A stretch of DNA of 64,000 nucleotides from Arthrobacter citreus (GCA_013200995.1 CP053688.1:620001-684000), one strand, 5' to 3'. Shown: positions 39,284 to 48,683, counted from the first letter of the stretch. Numbers and translations are program-made. The notes: generated by a model not told the origin, from the letters alone.

Positions 39284-40329
39284 GATGATTTTTTTGGTTT
39301 AAGTAAAGTAAGAATGACAAGAAAGCTAATCCATCCGATTAATGGATAAAGAAATGTTAAAAGTGGGCCATAACCAATTATGCTAATAAATAGACAGCAT
39401 ATTAATAATAAAATAACGAGTACATTTGCATTTATTGGGATGTATGAATTAATTTGTCTAGACATCCCATATATATTACCAACTAAAGTAGTGAAAATTT
39501 CAGCTAATATAACCATTAAGAAAAAATAATAGAAAATTGGATGGATTTTTTTGATTACTTCAACCATAGGTATTTCATATTGTTGAAAATTAGGCACTCC
39601 AGAAACGTTAAGGTGAATTAGTAATAAAATTGCGCCTAATATAAGCCCTCCTAAAATCCCACCGTGTATAATAGAAGATTTTTCTTTACACTCTGATCCG
39701 ATTGGAACTAAGACTGCTTGTGCTAGAGCCATATTTAAACAAACATAAGTGATTGGTTTCGTAAATACTGAAATATTAAGCGTATTGATGGAAGGTAATA
39801 GATTATCTAAATTAATTTCGCGCATTGTAAATGGTAAGTGTGAATTAATGAAAACTGCAGCAATAAAAGCACACATAATTGGGACTACCGTATTATTTAA
39901 GCTGAATAAACCACTTGTCCCTTTTCTTAAAACGATAAAAGTTAAGATAATAAAAATAAACGAACCGATCAATGAATTAAAGTGTAAGTAATTTTTAAAT
40001 ACAGCACCAGCACCTGACAGCATAACACTTGTAACGCCAATTAGTACAAAGAAAAGAAGCGCATTAATGATATTTCCTCCGAGTTCTCCAAATAAAAGTA
40101 CATTAAATTCTTGTGCTGACTTCAATTTATATGTATGTGCAATGGTCATAATTTTACTTCCAAACCAACAAAATAAAATGGTCGCAAATAAAATCCCCAA
40201 AGCACCATATACTCCGTTTATAGAGAAGAACTCTACGATTTCCTTACCCGTGGCGAATCCTGCCCCAATTACAGTTCCAACATATGTAAATGCTATATTT
40301 CGAACTTCTTTACTAAAGTTTAATTTCAT
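39280..40329 (-). CDS. YkvI-family membrane transporter
   Basis: 349 residues with about ten hydrophobic segments. The first helix reads TYVGTVIGAGFATGKEIVEF, the GAGFxTGxE signature of the YkvI branch of the APC-type amino acid/branched-chain permease superfamily. The substrate is unknown. ATG 40329 has AGGAGG upstream, but that site adjoins a 5'-leader hairpin at 40340-40376. Confidence 0.85.
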   Translation of the reverse strand: MKLNFSKEVRNIAFTYVGTVIGAGFATGKEIVEFFSINGVYGALGILFATILFCWFGSKIMTIAHTYKLKSAQEFNVLLFGELGGNIINALLFFVLIGVTSVMLSGAGAVFKNYLHFNSLIGSFIFIILTFIVLRKGTSGLFSLNNTVVPIMCAFIAAVFINSHLPFTMREINLDNLLPSINTLNISVFTKPITYVCLNMALAQAVLVPIGSECKEKSSIIHGGILGGLILGAILLLIHLNVSGVPNFQQYEIPMVEVIKKIHPIFYYFFLMVILAEIFTTLVGNIYGMSRQINSYIPINANVLVILLLICCLFISIIGYGPLLTFLYPLIGWISFLVILTLLKPKKSS

Positions 40330-40339
40330 AGGAAGTCCT

Positions 40340-40376
40340 CCTAAATGTAGTACTAAATTGTATGATACATTTTAGG
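40340..40376 (-). promoter_or_regulatory. 5'-leader hairpin adjoining the ykvI-like ribosome binding site
   Basis: On the minus strand CCTAAAATGTA (40376-40366) pairs with TACATTTAGG (40349-40340) around a 16-base loop; the AGGAGG site starts within the last bases of the second arm. Confidence 0.5.
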
Positions 40377-40530
40377 AAATTAGACATGCTCTAAAGGAAA
40401 AGTTTATAAACATTTCAATTGAAAAAATTTTATTGGTCGAAAATTTTAAAAGAAAGAAGGATAAATTAAAATTTAAATTTACGCTCATTTTTAATTATGT
40501 TACAGTGAGTAGGTTAGGGAGGCGGACAAC

Positions 40531-41814
40531 ATGAATATACTTAAGTGGAATTTTAATATGAAAGTAAGGCTTGTAGCTGAGTTTTTCTTCGGCTTATTTT
40601 TTTGGATGTATTTACCTTTTCTAGCGATTTACTTTGCTGAAGAATTAGGTAAAGTTACTTCGGGGATTTTACTAATGTGCTCACAGGCTGTTGGGGTATT
40701 TGCAAATTTAATCGGCGGATATTTAGCTGATACGTATGGTCGAAAGAAAATGATGGTCATTTCGGCTTTTATTCAAGCTGGTGGTATGATCTTATTAACG
40801 ATTGCAAATTCACCAATTTTAACTTCTCCTTGGTTAACTTTTGTAGGATTTGCGATTATTAGTGTTACTGGAATGCTTTATAATCCAGCTAGTTCTGCAA
40901 TGGTAGCAGATACAGTTGAGGACAAAGATGAGCGAAACTTGGTATTTGCAGTATTCTATACGATGATAAATATAAATGTAGTAATTGGACCAATAATTGG
41001 AGGAATCTTATTTTTTAAAGCAAGGTTTTTATTATTTGCAACATCTTCAATTATATTTTTAATAGTTTCAATTATGATTGCTTTATTAATTAAGGAGTCC
41101 TTGCCAGATTCAATAAAGCAAGAAAAAGAAGCTTCAATTTCTAAAGTCTTTATTCAACAAGTGAAGAATTATCGCATTATATTTACTGATAAAGTATTTT
41201 TCTTATTTGTTGCTGCCGGAATATTAATCTCTCAAACTTTTACTCAATTAGATTTATTGTTAGCAGTATTTATAAAAGAGAAAATACCTGTTCAAACATT
41301 AATTAGCTTCGGCGATTTTACTTTAAAAACAAAGAGTGAAACATTATTTAGCTGGACAATTGCAGAAAACGGTTTAATAGTAGCTTTATTAACTGTTTTA
41401 ATCACGAAGTTCGCGAATAAATTTAATGAAAGATTTTTATTTTTTGCATCTTCCGTTTGTTATGCTTTCTCTATGTTACTGTTCGGATTTACACTTTCAG
41501 CCTACGTAATTTTTATCGCTATGGCAATTTTTACTTTAGGAGAAATATTAGTTGTAGGGAATCAGAACTCATTTATTGCAAAAATCGCTCCAGAAAGTCA
41601 ACGAGGGCAGTATTTTGCTGCTTCAGGTTTAAGATGGTCATTAGGACGAACAATCGCACCATTAACCATTCCACTCGCAGGTATAATTGGATATAAATGG
41701 ACTTTTATTTTAATCGCATTATTAGCATTATGCGGAGCGTATTTATATGAAATTATGTTTAAAGAGATGAAGAAAAAATCAATAGAAATACGTAATGATA
41801 TGAAAGTAGTATAA
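40531..41814 (+). CDS. MFS transporter (multidrug-type)
   Basis: 427 residues, twelve hydrophobic segments. Motif A between helices 2 and 3 reads GGYLADTYGRKKMMV, typical of major facilitator proton antiporters, and the second half has RGQYFAASGLRWSLGRTIAP. Drug or metabolite export is likely; the substrate is not predictable. GGGAGG is eight bases before ATG 40531. Ends at a bidirectional terminator. Confidence 0.9.
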   Translation: MNILKWNFNMKVRLVAEFFFGLFFWMYLPFLAIYFAEELGKVTSGILLMCSQAVGVFANLIGGYLADTYGRKKMMVISAFIQAGGMILLTIANSPILTSPWLTFVGFAIISVTGMLYNPASSAMVADTVEDKDERNLVFAVFYTMININVVIGPIIGGILFFKARFLLFATSSIIFLIVSIMIALLIKESLPDSIKQEKEASISKVFIQQVKNYRIIFTDKVFFLFVAAGILISQTFTQLDLLLAVFIKEKIPVQTLISFGDFTLKTKSETLFSWTIAENGLIVALLTVLITKFANKFNERFLFFASSVCYAFSMLLFGFTLSAYVIFIAMAIFTLGEILVVGNQNSFIAKIAPESQRGQYFAASGLRWSLGRTIAPLTIPLAGIIGYKWTFILIALLALCGAYLYEIMFKEMKKKSIEIRNDMKVV

Positions 41815-41820
41815 TGATAT

Positions 41821-41851
41821 AAAAAAAGGACCCTTTGGGGGTCCTTTTTTA
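41821..41851. terminator. Bidirectional terminator
   Basis: AAAAAAAGGACCC/GGGTCCTTTTTT stem between convergent genes. Confidence 0.95.
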
Positions 41852-42784
41852 GCGGTTATTTAAAGCTTTATCGAGTGTGTCGACATTTTCTTGCATTAAA
41901 TCAAAATAATCCTTATGGTTTTTTACATCATCTTCGGAAATAGTGGCTAAGTGATTAAGTCTCAAAATTTCAGCATGAGTTTCATCTTTTACGACTGAAG
42001 CAACTTTAGGTGTTGCAAACGTTTCAAATAAAATATATTTAACATGATGTTTATTCACAAAGTCTACAACATTTTTTAATTCCTTTTGAGAAGGTTCTTG
42101 AGAAGGAGATAGCCCTGTAATTGGAATTTGTTTAATTCCATAATGTTGTTCTAAATAACCATAAGCTGCATGAGAAACAACGATATCTTTACGCTTGGAA
42201 TGTAAAACTAAATTTCGTAACTCACTATCAAGTTCATCAAATTGACCGTCGATTTTATCATAATTCGCTTCGAAGTATTCTTTATTTTTTGGCATTAATT
42301 TGATCAATTCATCTTTAATATTTTCTGCCTCAATTTTTGCTCTAGAAGGATCTAACCAAACATGTGGATCAACATCATGTTGATCTTCTTCGTGTACTTC
42401 TTCTTCATTGGATTTAATCAATTCAATATTTTTTGAAGCTTCTAATGATGCCACATTATTATTTTTTAGTGCATCCTTAATTTTATCAGCAAAAGCTTCC
42501 ATACCTGCACCATTATAAACAAATAAATCAGAGTTTGCGATTTTAACAATTTGTTTGGATGTCGGCTCAAAATCGTGAGTATCGACTCCAGTAGGGTAAA
42601 TTGAATGTACATCAACATATTTACCACCAATTTTTTCAGCAAAATCTTGTAATGGATAGATTGTAGTATAGATCGTAAGCTTATTTTTATCTTTTGTACT
42701 TTGTTGCTTCGTATCCTTATTACAAGCTGATAGAATTGTTCCTGCTAATAGCAAAGTTGTGATTGCTAATTTTCTAAATTTCAT
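41849..42784 (-). CDS. znuA: Zinc ABC transporter substrate-binding lipoprotein (ZnuA/AdcA type)
   Basis: 311 residues. Signal peptide with lipobox LSACNK (Cys near residue 21). Cluster A-I pattern: VDTHDFEPT (His), the acidic/His loop HEEDQHDVDPHVWLDP (His), VVSHAAYGY (His) and ILFETFATP (Glu), i.e. three His plus one acid for zinc. ATG 42784 lies nine bases after GGGAG; the ATG at 42790 is too close. A near-perfect Zur box lies upstream, so zinc limitation should induce it. No permease or ATPase gene is adjacent; they may be elsewhere. Confidence 0.9.
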   Translation of the reverse strand: MKFRKLAITTLLLAGTILSACNKDTKQQSTKDKNKLTIYTTIYPLQDFAEKIGGKYVDVHSIYPTGVDTHDFEPTSKQIVKIANSDLFVYNGAGMEAFADKIKDALKNNNVASLEASKNIELIKSNEEEVHEEDQHDVDPHVWLDPSRAKIEAENIKDELIKLMPKNKEYFEANYDKIDGQFDELDSELRNLVLHSKRKDIVVSHAAYGYLEQHYGIKQIPITGLSPSQEPSQKELKNVVDFVNKHHVKYILFETFATPKVASVVKDETHAEILRLNHLATISEDDVKNHKDYFDLMQENVDTLDKALNNR

Positions 42785-42871
42785 ATTCATGCTCTCCCTA
42801 TCATTTTAATCGTCTTAGTATTTTGTATTGAGGCTATTAATAAACGAAAATGATTAAATTTTTTTAATTAA

Positions 42872-42886
42872 TTCGTAATCATTCCT
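42872..42886. promoter_or_regulatory. Degenerate Zur half-site
   Basis: TTCGTAATCATTCCT keeps the left half TCGTAATNATT of the Zur consensus; the right half is lost. Nearer to the znuA start than the full box. Confidence 0.4.
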
Positions 42887-42955
42887 TTTTATATTTTAAA
42901 AAAAATGTAAGATAAATTTTTTATCATACAAAAGGTAACTTAAATAAAAGCCTCA

Positions 42956-42976
42956 AAATCGTACTTATTACGATTT
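42956..42976. promoter_or_regulatory. Zur box
   Basis: AAATCGTACTTATTACGATT then T matches the 21-base Bacillus Zur consensus (AAATCGTAATNATTACGATTT) with one mismatch. About 170 bases upstream of znuA. Confidence 0.8.
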
Positions 42977-43046
42977 AACACTTAGTCATTATAAATCAGT
43001 AATTTTTATTGTGCAAGAAAAATGATAACTAAAAGGAATTAATATG

Positions 43047-43096
43047 CAAAAAAAGTATGTTTTGATGTAGAGCTAATCGATCAAAACATACTTTTT
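43047..43096. terminator. Bidirectional terminator
   Basis: AAAAAGTATGTTTTGAT/ATCAAAACATACTTTTT long stem; ends pssA (minus strand). Confidence 0.9.
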
Positions 43097-43097
43097 A

Positions 43098-43832
43098 TTA
43101 AGATTTTCGCTTTAAGCGGAATTTCCGTGGTTTTTGACTTTCATTATTACTTTGCTTCTTTTTACTTTTGAAAAATTGAAAGAAAATAAAGAAGATGTAT
43201 AGTGGGATCGCAATATAAATAAAAAATGGCCACTGTTCTTTTTTGGCATGCCATACAAGGTATAAAGCGTATCCTAAAAAGATCGTAATAATCGTTGCAT
43301 ATTTAGGAATCGGAATATCTTTAAAGCTTGGAATTTTTATTCTACTTACCATTAAAAAAGCTAATGCAACGAATACCGTGATAATGACTATTTGTGGTAT
43401 GCGACTACCGAATAAAGTTAAAAAGGCGACGAAACCACCTGCAGCGGTAATTGGTACACCAGTAAAATATTTTAATGATGTCGAAATGGGTGTTACATTA
43501 AATCGAGCTAATCTGTAAGCCCCAAATAAAGGGAATAAACCAGCGATTCCTAAACCCAAGATACCTTCAGTTGAGAATTGTGTACAAAATACTAAATAAG
43601 AAGGTGCTACTCCAAATGTGACGATATCAGCTAATGAGTCTAATTCCTTTCCTAATTGAGATTGTACTCCTAAAACTCGGGCAACACGACCGTCCATACT
43701 ATCTAGCATCATTCCTATTAAAATAAGAATTGCTGCATTTCTGAATTCGCCTTTAGCAGCGAAGCCAATCGATAGAAATCCACAATATAAGTTACCTAGA
43801 GTAAATAGGTTTGGGATACTTCTTCTTATCAT
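43098..43832 (-). CDS. pssA: CDP-diacylglycerol-serine O-phosphatidyltransferase
   Basis: 244 residues. It starts MIRRSIPNLFTLGNLYCGFL and carries the CDP-alcohol phosphotransferase motif MDGRVARVLGVQSQLGKELD then SLADIV (DGxxAR-x8-GxxxD-xxxD). It condenses CDP-diacylglycerol with serine to phosphatidylserine, the precursor of phosphatidylethanolamine, in the membrane; about eight hydrophobic segments. The C-terminus is very Lys/Arg-rich. ATG 43832 has AGGAAGTG upstream; the frame extends further but is not coding. A psd gene does not follow here. Confidence 0.92.
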   Translation of the reverse strand: MIRRSIPNLFTLGNLYCGFLSIGFAAKGEFRNAAILILIGMMLDSMDGRVARVLGVQSQLGKELDSLADIVTFGVAPSYLVFCTQFSTEGILGLGIAGLFPLFGAYRLARFNVTPISTSLKYFTGVPITAAGGFVAFLTLFGSRIPQIVIITVFVALAFLMVSRIKIPSFKDIPIPKYATIITIFLGYALYLVWHAKKEQWPFFIYIAIPLYIFFIFFQFFKSKKKQSNNESQKPRKFRLKRKS

Positions 43833-44105
43833 ACATTCACTTCCTAATATTGATATAAAAATATATATATGTTCAAATTCATAAGATATATTATAACCCA
43901 AAAATTAGCAAGAATGGAAATTAATAATGAAGTTCGAGAAATGTTTGAAGATTCGACATATATTCATAGAAATTTGTCTTATTTTGCGCCGAAAAACTAT
44001 GTGAATAGGATTACAATTGTATAAAACTTATAGAAAAATATGAAATTCGAACTAAATTTTAAAGAAATTTTAATAAAAAATAAATTAAATATTAAAAAAA
44101 TACTT
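43833..44105. other. AT-rich intergenic region
   Basis: Divergent spacer between pssA and the first oppA; no gene seen. The regulatory boxes for oppA lie at its right end. Confidence 0.4.
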
Positions 44106-44120
44106 TTTTTTCTGAAAAAT
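44106..44120. promoter_or_regulatory. CodY-like box 1
   Basis: TTTTTTCTGAAAAAT matches 12 of 15 positions of AATTTTCWGAAAATT. Confidence 0.5.
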
Positions 44121-44148
44121 ATGTAGTATATTGAAAAAGTAATAAGTG

Positions 44149-44163
44149 ATTTTTCAGAAAAAT
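44149..44163. promoter_or_regulatory. CodY-like box 2
   Basis: ATTTTTCAGAAAAAT matches 13 of 15 positions of the CodY consensus. It lies 43 bases after box 1 and between it and the oppA start; TCTGAAAAAT/ATTTTTCAGA across the two boxes is also a perfect ten-base inverted repeat. Confidence 0.6.
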
Positions 44164-44206
44164 AAGTAAATTTAATGATGAATCACAAATATTCGGAGGT
44201 GCTCTT

Positions 44207-45838
44207 ATGAAGCGTAGATTAGCAACAACTGTTTCAAGTTTATTAGTATTAAGTACGGTACTAGCGGCTTGTGGCAAAGACACAGAAACGACGGCAACTA
44301 ATACACAGAAAGATAAAAAGCAAACGTTAAGATTAACTACCACCACTGAGATTCCTTCTATGGATTCAGCAAAAACTACTGATTCAATGTCATTCGAAGT
44401 TTTAGACAATGTAAATGAAGGTTTACTTCGTTTAGGACAAGATGACGCAGTAGTAGATGGCGTTGCTAAGAAAGACTCGATCGAAGTTAGTAAAGATGGA
44501 CTTACTTATACTTTCCATTTACGTGATACAAAATGGTCTAATGGTGAGCCAGTTACAGCTAAAGACTTCGTTTACGGTTGGCAACGTGCTGTAGACCCTA
44601 AAACTGCATCTGAATATTCATTCATTTTATACTATGTGAAAAATGCTGAGGCTATTTTCAATGGTAAAATGCCATTAGATCAATTAGGTGTTAAAGCAAT
44701 TGACGATAAAACTTTACAGGTTACTTTAGAACAACCTACACCGTATTTCTTACAATTAACAACTTTTGGTACATACTTACCTGAAAACCAAAAGTGGGTT
44801 GAGTCTAAAGGAGATAAATATGGTTTAGAAGCAAATACTCAATTATATAATGGTCCGTTTGTTTTAAGCGACTGGAAACATGAGCAAAGCTTTACATTAG
44901 AGAAAAACGAAAAGTATTGGGACAAGGACGCTGTTAAGTTAGATGAAATTAAATACAATGTAGTTAAAGATACTTCAGCAGCTGTTAACTTATATCAAAA
45001 CGGTGATCTTGACAAAGTAATGTTAGACTCTGAGTTCGTTGATAAATATAAAAACGATCCAGACTACAAAACTCAATTAGATGCTCGTTTAGTATTCTTC
45101 CGTTTCAATGAAAAACTACCACTTTTCAAAAATGCTAAGGTTCGTCAAGCGTTTGACTTAGCTTATGATAAAGAAGCTATTACTTCTTCTATTTTAAATG
45201 ACGGTTCTAAACCTGCATATTGGTTAGTACCATCTGAGTGGGTAAAAGGTCCAGATCAAAAAGACTTCCGTGATCATAATGGAGACTTCAATAAATATAA
45301 TGTGAAGGAAGCTCAAAAATTATGGTCTGAAGCTAAGAAAGAACTAGGCAAAAATAAAATTGAGTTAAAAATGCTTTCGTATGATGATACAACTCGTAAA
45401 AAAGCAGCTGAGTATGTCGCTGGTGAGCTTATGAAGAACTTACCTGGCTTAACAATTACAGTAGCTCCACAACCGTTTGAAATCAAACTTGATTCAGAGA
45501 AAAAATTAGACTATGACTTCTCATTCTCAGGTTGGGGACCAGATTATCCAGATCCAATGACATTCATTGATATGTTCTTATCAAACAGCCCATTCAATGA
45601 GATGGCATACAATAATCCAAAATATGATGAATTAGTAAATGCTGCGAAAAAAGAATCAGATCCACAAAAACGTTGGGATGATATGATACAAGCTGAGAAA
45701 GTTATCATGGATGAAGCTGGTATCTCTCCAATTTACCAACGCGGACGCGCTTATTTAGAAAAGAAATCAGTTAAAGGTATTATTGCTCATAAATTTGGAG
45801 GAGATTTCTCTTACAAATGGGCGTCTAACGAAAAATAA
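44207..45838 (+). CDS. oppA: Oligopeptide ABC transporter substrate-binding lipoprotein (OppA-type, 1)
   Basis: 543 residues. Lipobox LAACGKD (Cys near residue 22); SBP_bac_5 fold with YTFHLRDTKWSNGEPVTAKD near residue 103 and SGWGPDYPDPMTF near 443. It captures peptides outside the membrane for import by an Opp system whose permeases are not in this window. GGAGGTG lies before ATG 44207. Two CodY-like boxes upstream fit nutritional repression in rich medium. Strong terminator behind. A paralogue is at 47037. Confidence 0.92.
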   Translation: MKRRLATTVSSLLVLSTVLAACGKDTETTATNTQKDKKQTLRLTTTTEIPSMDSAKTTDSMSFEVLDNVNEGLLRLGQDDAVVDGVAKKDSIEVSKDGLTYTFHLRDTKWSNGEPVTAKDFVYGWQRAVDPKTASEYSFILYYVKNAEAIFNGKMPLDQLGVKAIDDKTLQVTLEQPTPYFLQLTTFGTYLPENQKWVESKGDKYGLEANTQLYNGPFVLSDWKHEQSFTLEKNEKYWDKDAVKLDEIKYNVVKDTSAAVNLYQNGDLDKVMLDSEFVDKYKNDPDYKTQLDARLVFFRFNEKLPLFKNAKVRQAFDLAYDKEAITSSILNDGSKPAYWLVPSEWVKGPDQKDFRDHNGDFNKYNVKEAQKLWSEAKKELGKNKIELKMLSYDDTTRKKAAEYVAGELMKNLPGLTITVAPQPFEIKLDSEKKLDYDFSFSGWGPDYPDPMTFIDMFLSNSPFNEMAYNNPKYDELVNAAKKESDPQKRWDDMIQAEKVIMDEAGISPIYQRGRAYLEKKSVKGIIAHKFGGDFSYKWASNEK

Positions 45839-45845
45839 TATTATT

Positions 45846-45893
45846 GGGGCCGGCCTAAAAGTCAGTGTAACTGACGCTTAGGCGGCCCTTATT
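45846..45893 (+). terminator. Rho-independent terminator
   Basis: GGGGCCGGCCTAAAAGTCAG/CTGACGCTTAGGCGGCCCTT: long GC-rich stem with an unusually high GC content for this DNA. Confidence 0.85.
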
Positions 45894-46010
45894 TAATTTT
45901 TCCATGTGTCTAGAAGAAAAATGGGGGATCTAAATGACGTTTTTCAATATATATAGGAAGAATAAAAATAATGAACTCCACAAAATAACAAATTAAAACA
46001 ATTTCTTAAA

Positions 46011-46043
46011 CAAAGGTTGTCTAAAAAGACAACTTTGTTTTTT
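46011..46043 (+). terminator. Orphan terminator
   Basis: CAAAGGTTGTCT/AGACAACTTTG stem followed by six T. No gene ends nearby, so it may close a small RNA or backup-terminate oppA. Confidence 0.8.
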
Positions 46044-46119
46044 CGTTAAAAACTAAAATTTTAATTTAATAGAGTAAGAACATCATAATTATTTAGTCCT
46101 AAAAATGGCTGGAATTATC

Positions 46120-46209
46120 TAATTCATAAACGCTCGATAAGTAACAAAAAAGGCAATTGGGGGGGATTTATTTAACTCATAAAGGGTTCATGAGTAACAA
46201 AAAAGGTGA
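46120..46209 (+). repeat. Pair of similar 37-bp segments
   Basis: TAATTCATAAACGCTCGATA then AGTAACAAAAAAGGC (46120-46156), and TAACTCATAAAGGGTTCATG then AGTAACAAAAAAGGT (46173-46209). The shared end AGTAACAAAAAAGG is exact. Confidence 0.7.
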
Positions 46210-46907
46210 AATCTTAGTAGTTAAGCCTGTAATTAAAATTATGTTATCTTCTATTCAAATATACATTTGACGGATTCTCCATGTACTAAACAATTGAAAA
46301 ATGGAAGTATATTTGCTGGTTTTTATGCTAGTGCTTATTGATTAATTACCTCATTTTTCCGATTTATTTGAGTAAATTACTTTCGAATTACGAAAAAAAA
46401 TTAATTGGCTCAAAGACGTTCCATAGATTTCCAAACATATTAAAGCGAGGGAGAATAATTAGAAAAACGAAAAAAGTCGTTCAAAAAAAATTGGTTTTAT
46501 CGGTAACAACTTCAAAAGAAATGAATCAGGATCACGTGAAAATCTTAATATTTTCTCATTTTTATTAGAATTATTTTCTCCAATTTAATATTAAATTTAG
46601 GTAATTTGTGTATAACAAATTACCCAAAAGTGAATGTTAAAGTGGTGTCCAGTTGGGAACTGGTTTTAAAAAGATGGACTAGATCATGATATTTTCTGCA
46701 GTTCTCAAATTTAAATAGTCTATTTTTAGACTTTTTAAAAAAAATATACATATTTGTCCCACTTAAAACATTTATTGAAATTGGGGCAATTATTAAAAGT
46801 TTTCGTTGGATCTGCAAAAATTAATACAAAAATGTAATGTTAATTACAAAAAAGTGAACTTTTATTCAGATTTATTAATATTTTTTGAAAAAAATGTCGA
46901 ATTAGTG

Positions 46908-46935
46908 TTGATATTTTCTAAAAAGTATGTAAAAT
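46908..46935 (+). promoter_or_regulatory. SigA-type promoter of the second oppA
   Basis: TTGATA, 16-base spacer, TAAAAT. A CodY-like sequence TATTTTCTAAAAAGT (46912-46926, 12 of 15) lies in the spacer. Confidence 0.55.
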
Positions 46936-47036
46936 GAAAGTAAGTTAAATATTATTAACTGTTCGAACAGTGAAAATTGTTTGAATATTTTAATAGTTTT
47001 TAAGTCTAATTGTTTAATTTTGGGGAGGCAATTCTA

Positions 47037-48671
47037 ATGAAAAAGAAGGTATCGTATTTTCTATCTTTATCAGTTGCTGTGAGCATGCTTTTATCTGCAT
47101 GTAACTCAGACAACTCAAATGATGGTAAAAAAGAAACAGCAAAAGCAAAACCACAAGTATTGAACTTACTAGGCGGAGCTGAATTACCAGGTCTTGATTC
47201 TAGTACTTCTACTGATGAAGAATCTTTCAACGTATTAGGTAACATTATGGAAGGATTAAATGTATTAGGTGAAGGTGACGTAGTAAAACCTGGTATCGCA
47301 GAAACTACTGATAAGTCAGCTGATGGTTTAACTTATACATTCCACTTACGTGATGCTCAATGGTCTAATGGTGACCCTGTAACTGCAGCAGACTTCGTTT
47401 ACGCTTGGAAACGCGCTGCAGATCCAAAAGTTGCTTCTGAGTATGCATTCATGATGAATGTATTACAAAACGGTGAAGATGTTACTACTGGTAAAAAACC
47501 AGTTGACCAATTAGGAGTTAAAGCAATAGATGATAAAACTTTAGAAGTTAAATTAGCGAAAGCTATTCCATATTTCGATTCTTTAGTAACATTCCCAACA
47601 TTCTTACCATTAAATCAAAAGTATGTTGAATCTCAAGGTAAAAATTATGCTTTAGAAGCTGGAAACATGATCTTCGACGGTCCTTTCCAAATGAAAGAAT
47701 GGAAGCATGATGAAAGCTATAAATTAGTTAAAAACGATAAGTACTATGATGCTGCTAGCGTAAAATTAAAAGAAGTAAACTTTAAAATCGTAAAAGATCC
47801 AGGAACTGGTGTTAACCTTTATGAAACAGGTGCAGTTGATCGTGCAGGTTTAACAGCTGAGTATGTTGATAAATATAAAAACAGCCCTGACTATGGGACT
47901 ACTAAATTGCCAAGTGTATTCTTCTTACGTGTAAACGAATCGAAGAATCCAGCTCTTAAAAACGTAAACATCCGTAAAGCTTTAAACGAATCATTTGACC
48001 GTGAAGATATTACTGGAACTATTTTAAATAACGGTTCAGTACCTTTATATGGTTTAGCTCCAAGTAACTTCTTAGATGCAAACGGTAAAGATTTCCGTGA
48101 AGTTTCTGGCGATTTAGTTAAATACGATCCAACTGATGCTAAAGCATTATGGGAACAAGGCTTAAAAGAAATCGGTAAGAAAAATGTAACAATCGAATTA
48201 TTAGGATCAGATACTGATACTAACAAAAAAATCAGTGAGTACCTACAAGGCGAATTCACTAAAACTTTACCAGGTTTAACAGTTAAAATTAAATCAGTTC
48301 CATTTGCACAACAATTAGATTTAAACTCTAAGGAAGATTATGATGTATCATTTGGCGGATGGGGTCCTGACTACAAAGATCCAATGACATTCTTTGATAT
48401 GTGGACTAGCCAAAGCCCATTCAACGAAATGAAATTCTCAAATGCTGAGTATGATCAGTTAATTTCTAAAGCTGGTGGGGAGTACTTATTAGATCCAGCT
48501 AAGCGTACTGACGCATTCTTAAAAGCAGAAAAAATCTTAGTACAAGACAATGCAGCTATTCTTCCAATTTACCAAAAAGCTTCTGCATATGTTATGAAGC
48601 CAAAAGTACACGGATTAATTGCACATTCATTTGGTTCAGATTTCACTTACAAAAACGTTGAAATTAAATAA
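47037..48671 (+). CDS. oppA: Oligopeptide ABC transporter substrate-binding lipoprotein (OppA-type, 2)
   Basis: 544 residues. Lipobox LSACNSD (Cys near residue 22). The same SBP_bac_5 architecture as the gene at 44207: YTFHLRDAQWSNGDPVTAAD and GGWGPDYKDPMTFFD. It is a clear paralogue, with a different ligand range possible. ATG 47037 has GGGGAGG eight bases upstream; the frame's earlier ATG has none. Monocistronic, with its own promoter and terminator and no permease genes beside it. Confidence 0.92.
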   Translation: MKKKVSYFLSLSVAVSMLLSACNSDNSNDGKKETAKAKPQVLNLLGGAELPGLDSSTSTDEESFNVLGNIMEGLNVLGEGDVVKPGIAETTDKSADGLTYTFHLRDAQWSNGDPVTAADFVYAWKRAADPKVASEYAFMMNVLQNGEDVTTGKKPVDQLGVKAIDDKTLEVKLAKAIPYFDSLVTFPTFLPLNQKYVESQGKNYALEAGNMIFDGPFQMKEWKHDESYKLVKNDKYYDAASVKLKEVNFKIVKDPGTGVNLYETGAVDRAGLTAEYVDKYKNSPDYGTTKLPSVFFLRVNESKNPALKNVNIRKALNESFDREDITGTILNNGSVPLYGLAPSNFLDANGKDFREVSGDLVKYDPTDAKALWEQGLKEIGKKNVTIELLGSDTDTNKKISEYLQGEFTKTLPGLTVKIKSVPFAQQLDLNSKEDYDVSFGGWGPDYKDPMTFFDMWTSQSPFNEMKFSNAEYDQLISKAGGEYLLDPAKRTDAFLKAEKILVQDNAAILPIYQKASAYVMKPKVHGLIAHSFGSDFTYKNVEIK

Positions 48672-48683
48672 TTAAGAAATGAT

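Larger units (their letters stand above)
45894..46907. other. Long intergenic region between the two oppA genes
   Basis: About one kilobase without a convincing gene. Contains an orphan terminator (46011-46043), two similar 37-bp segments (46120-46156 and 46173-46209), and a Lys-rich open frame (46338-46568) without a ribosome binding site that may be a decayed gene. Confidence 0.5.

Noticed and set aside
46338..46568. 76-codon Lys-rich frame in the oppA spacer
   Set aside because: No ribosome binding site, no recognisable domain, AT-rich codon drift; kept only as a possible relic in the spacer description.
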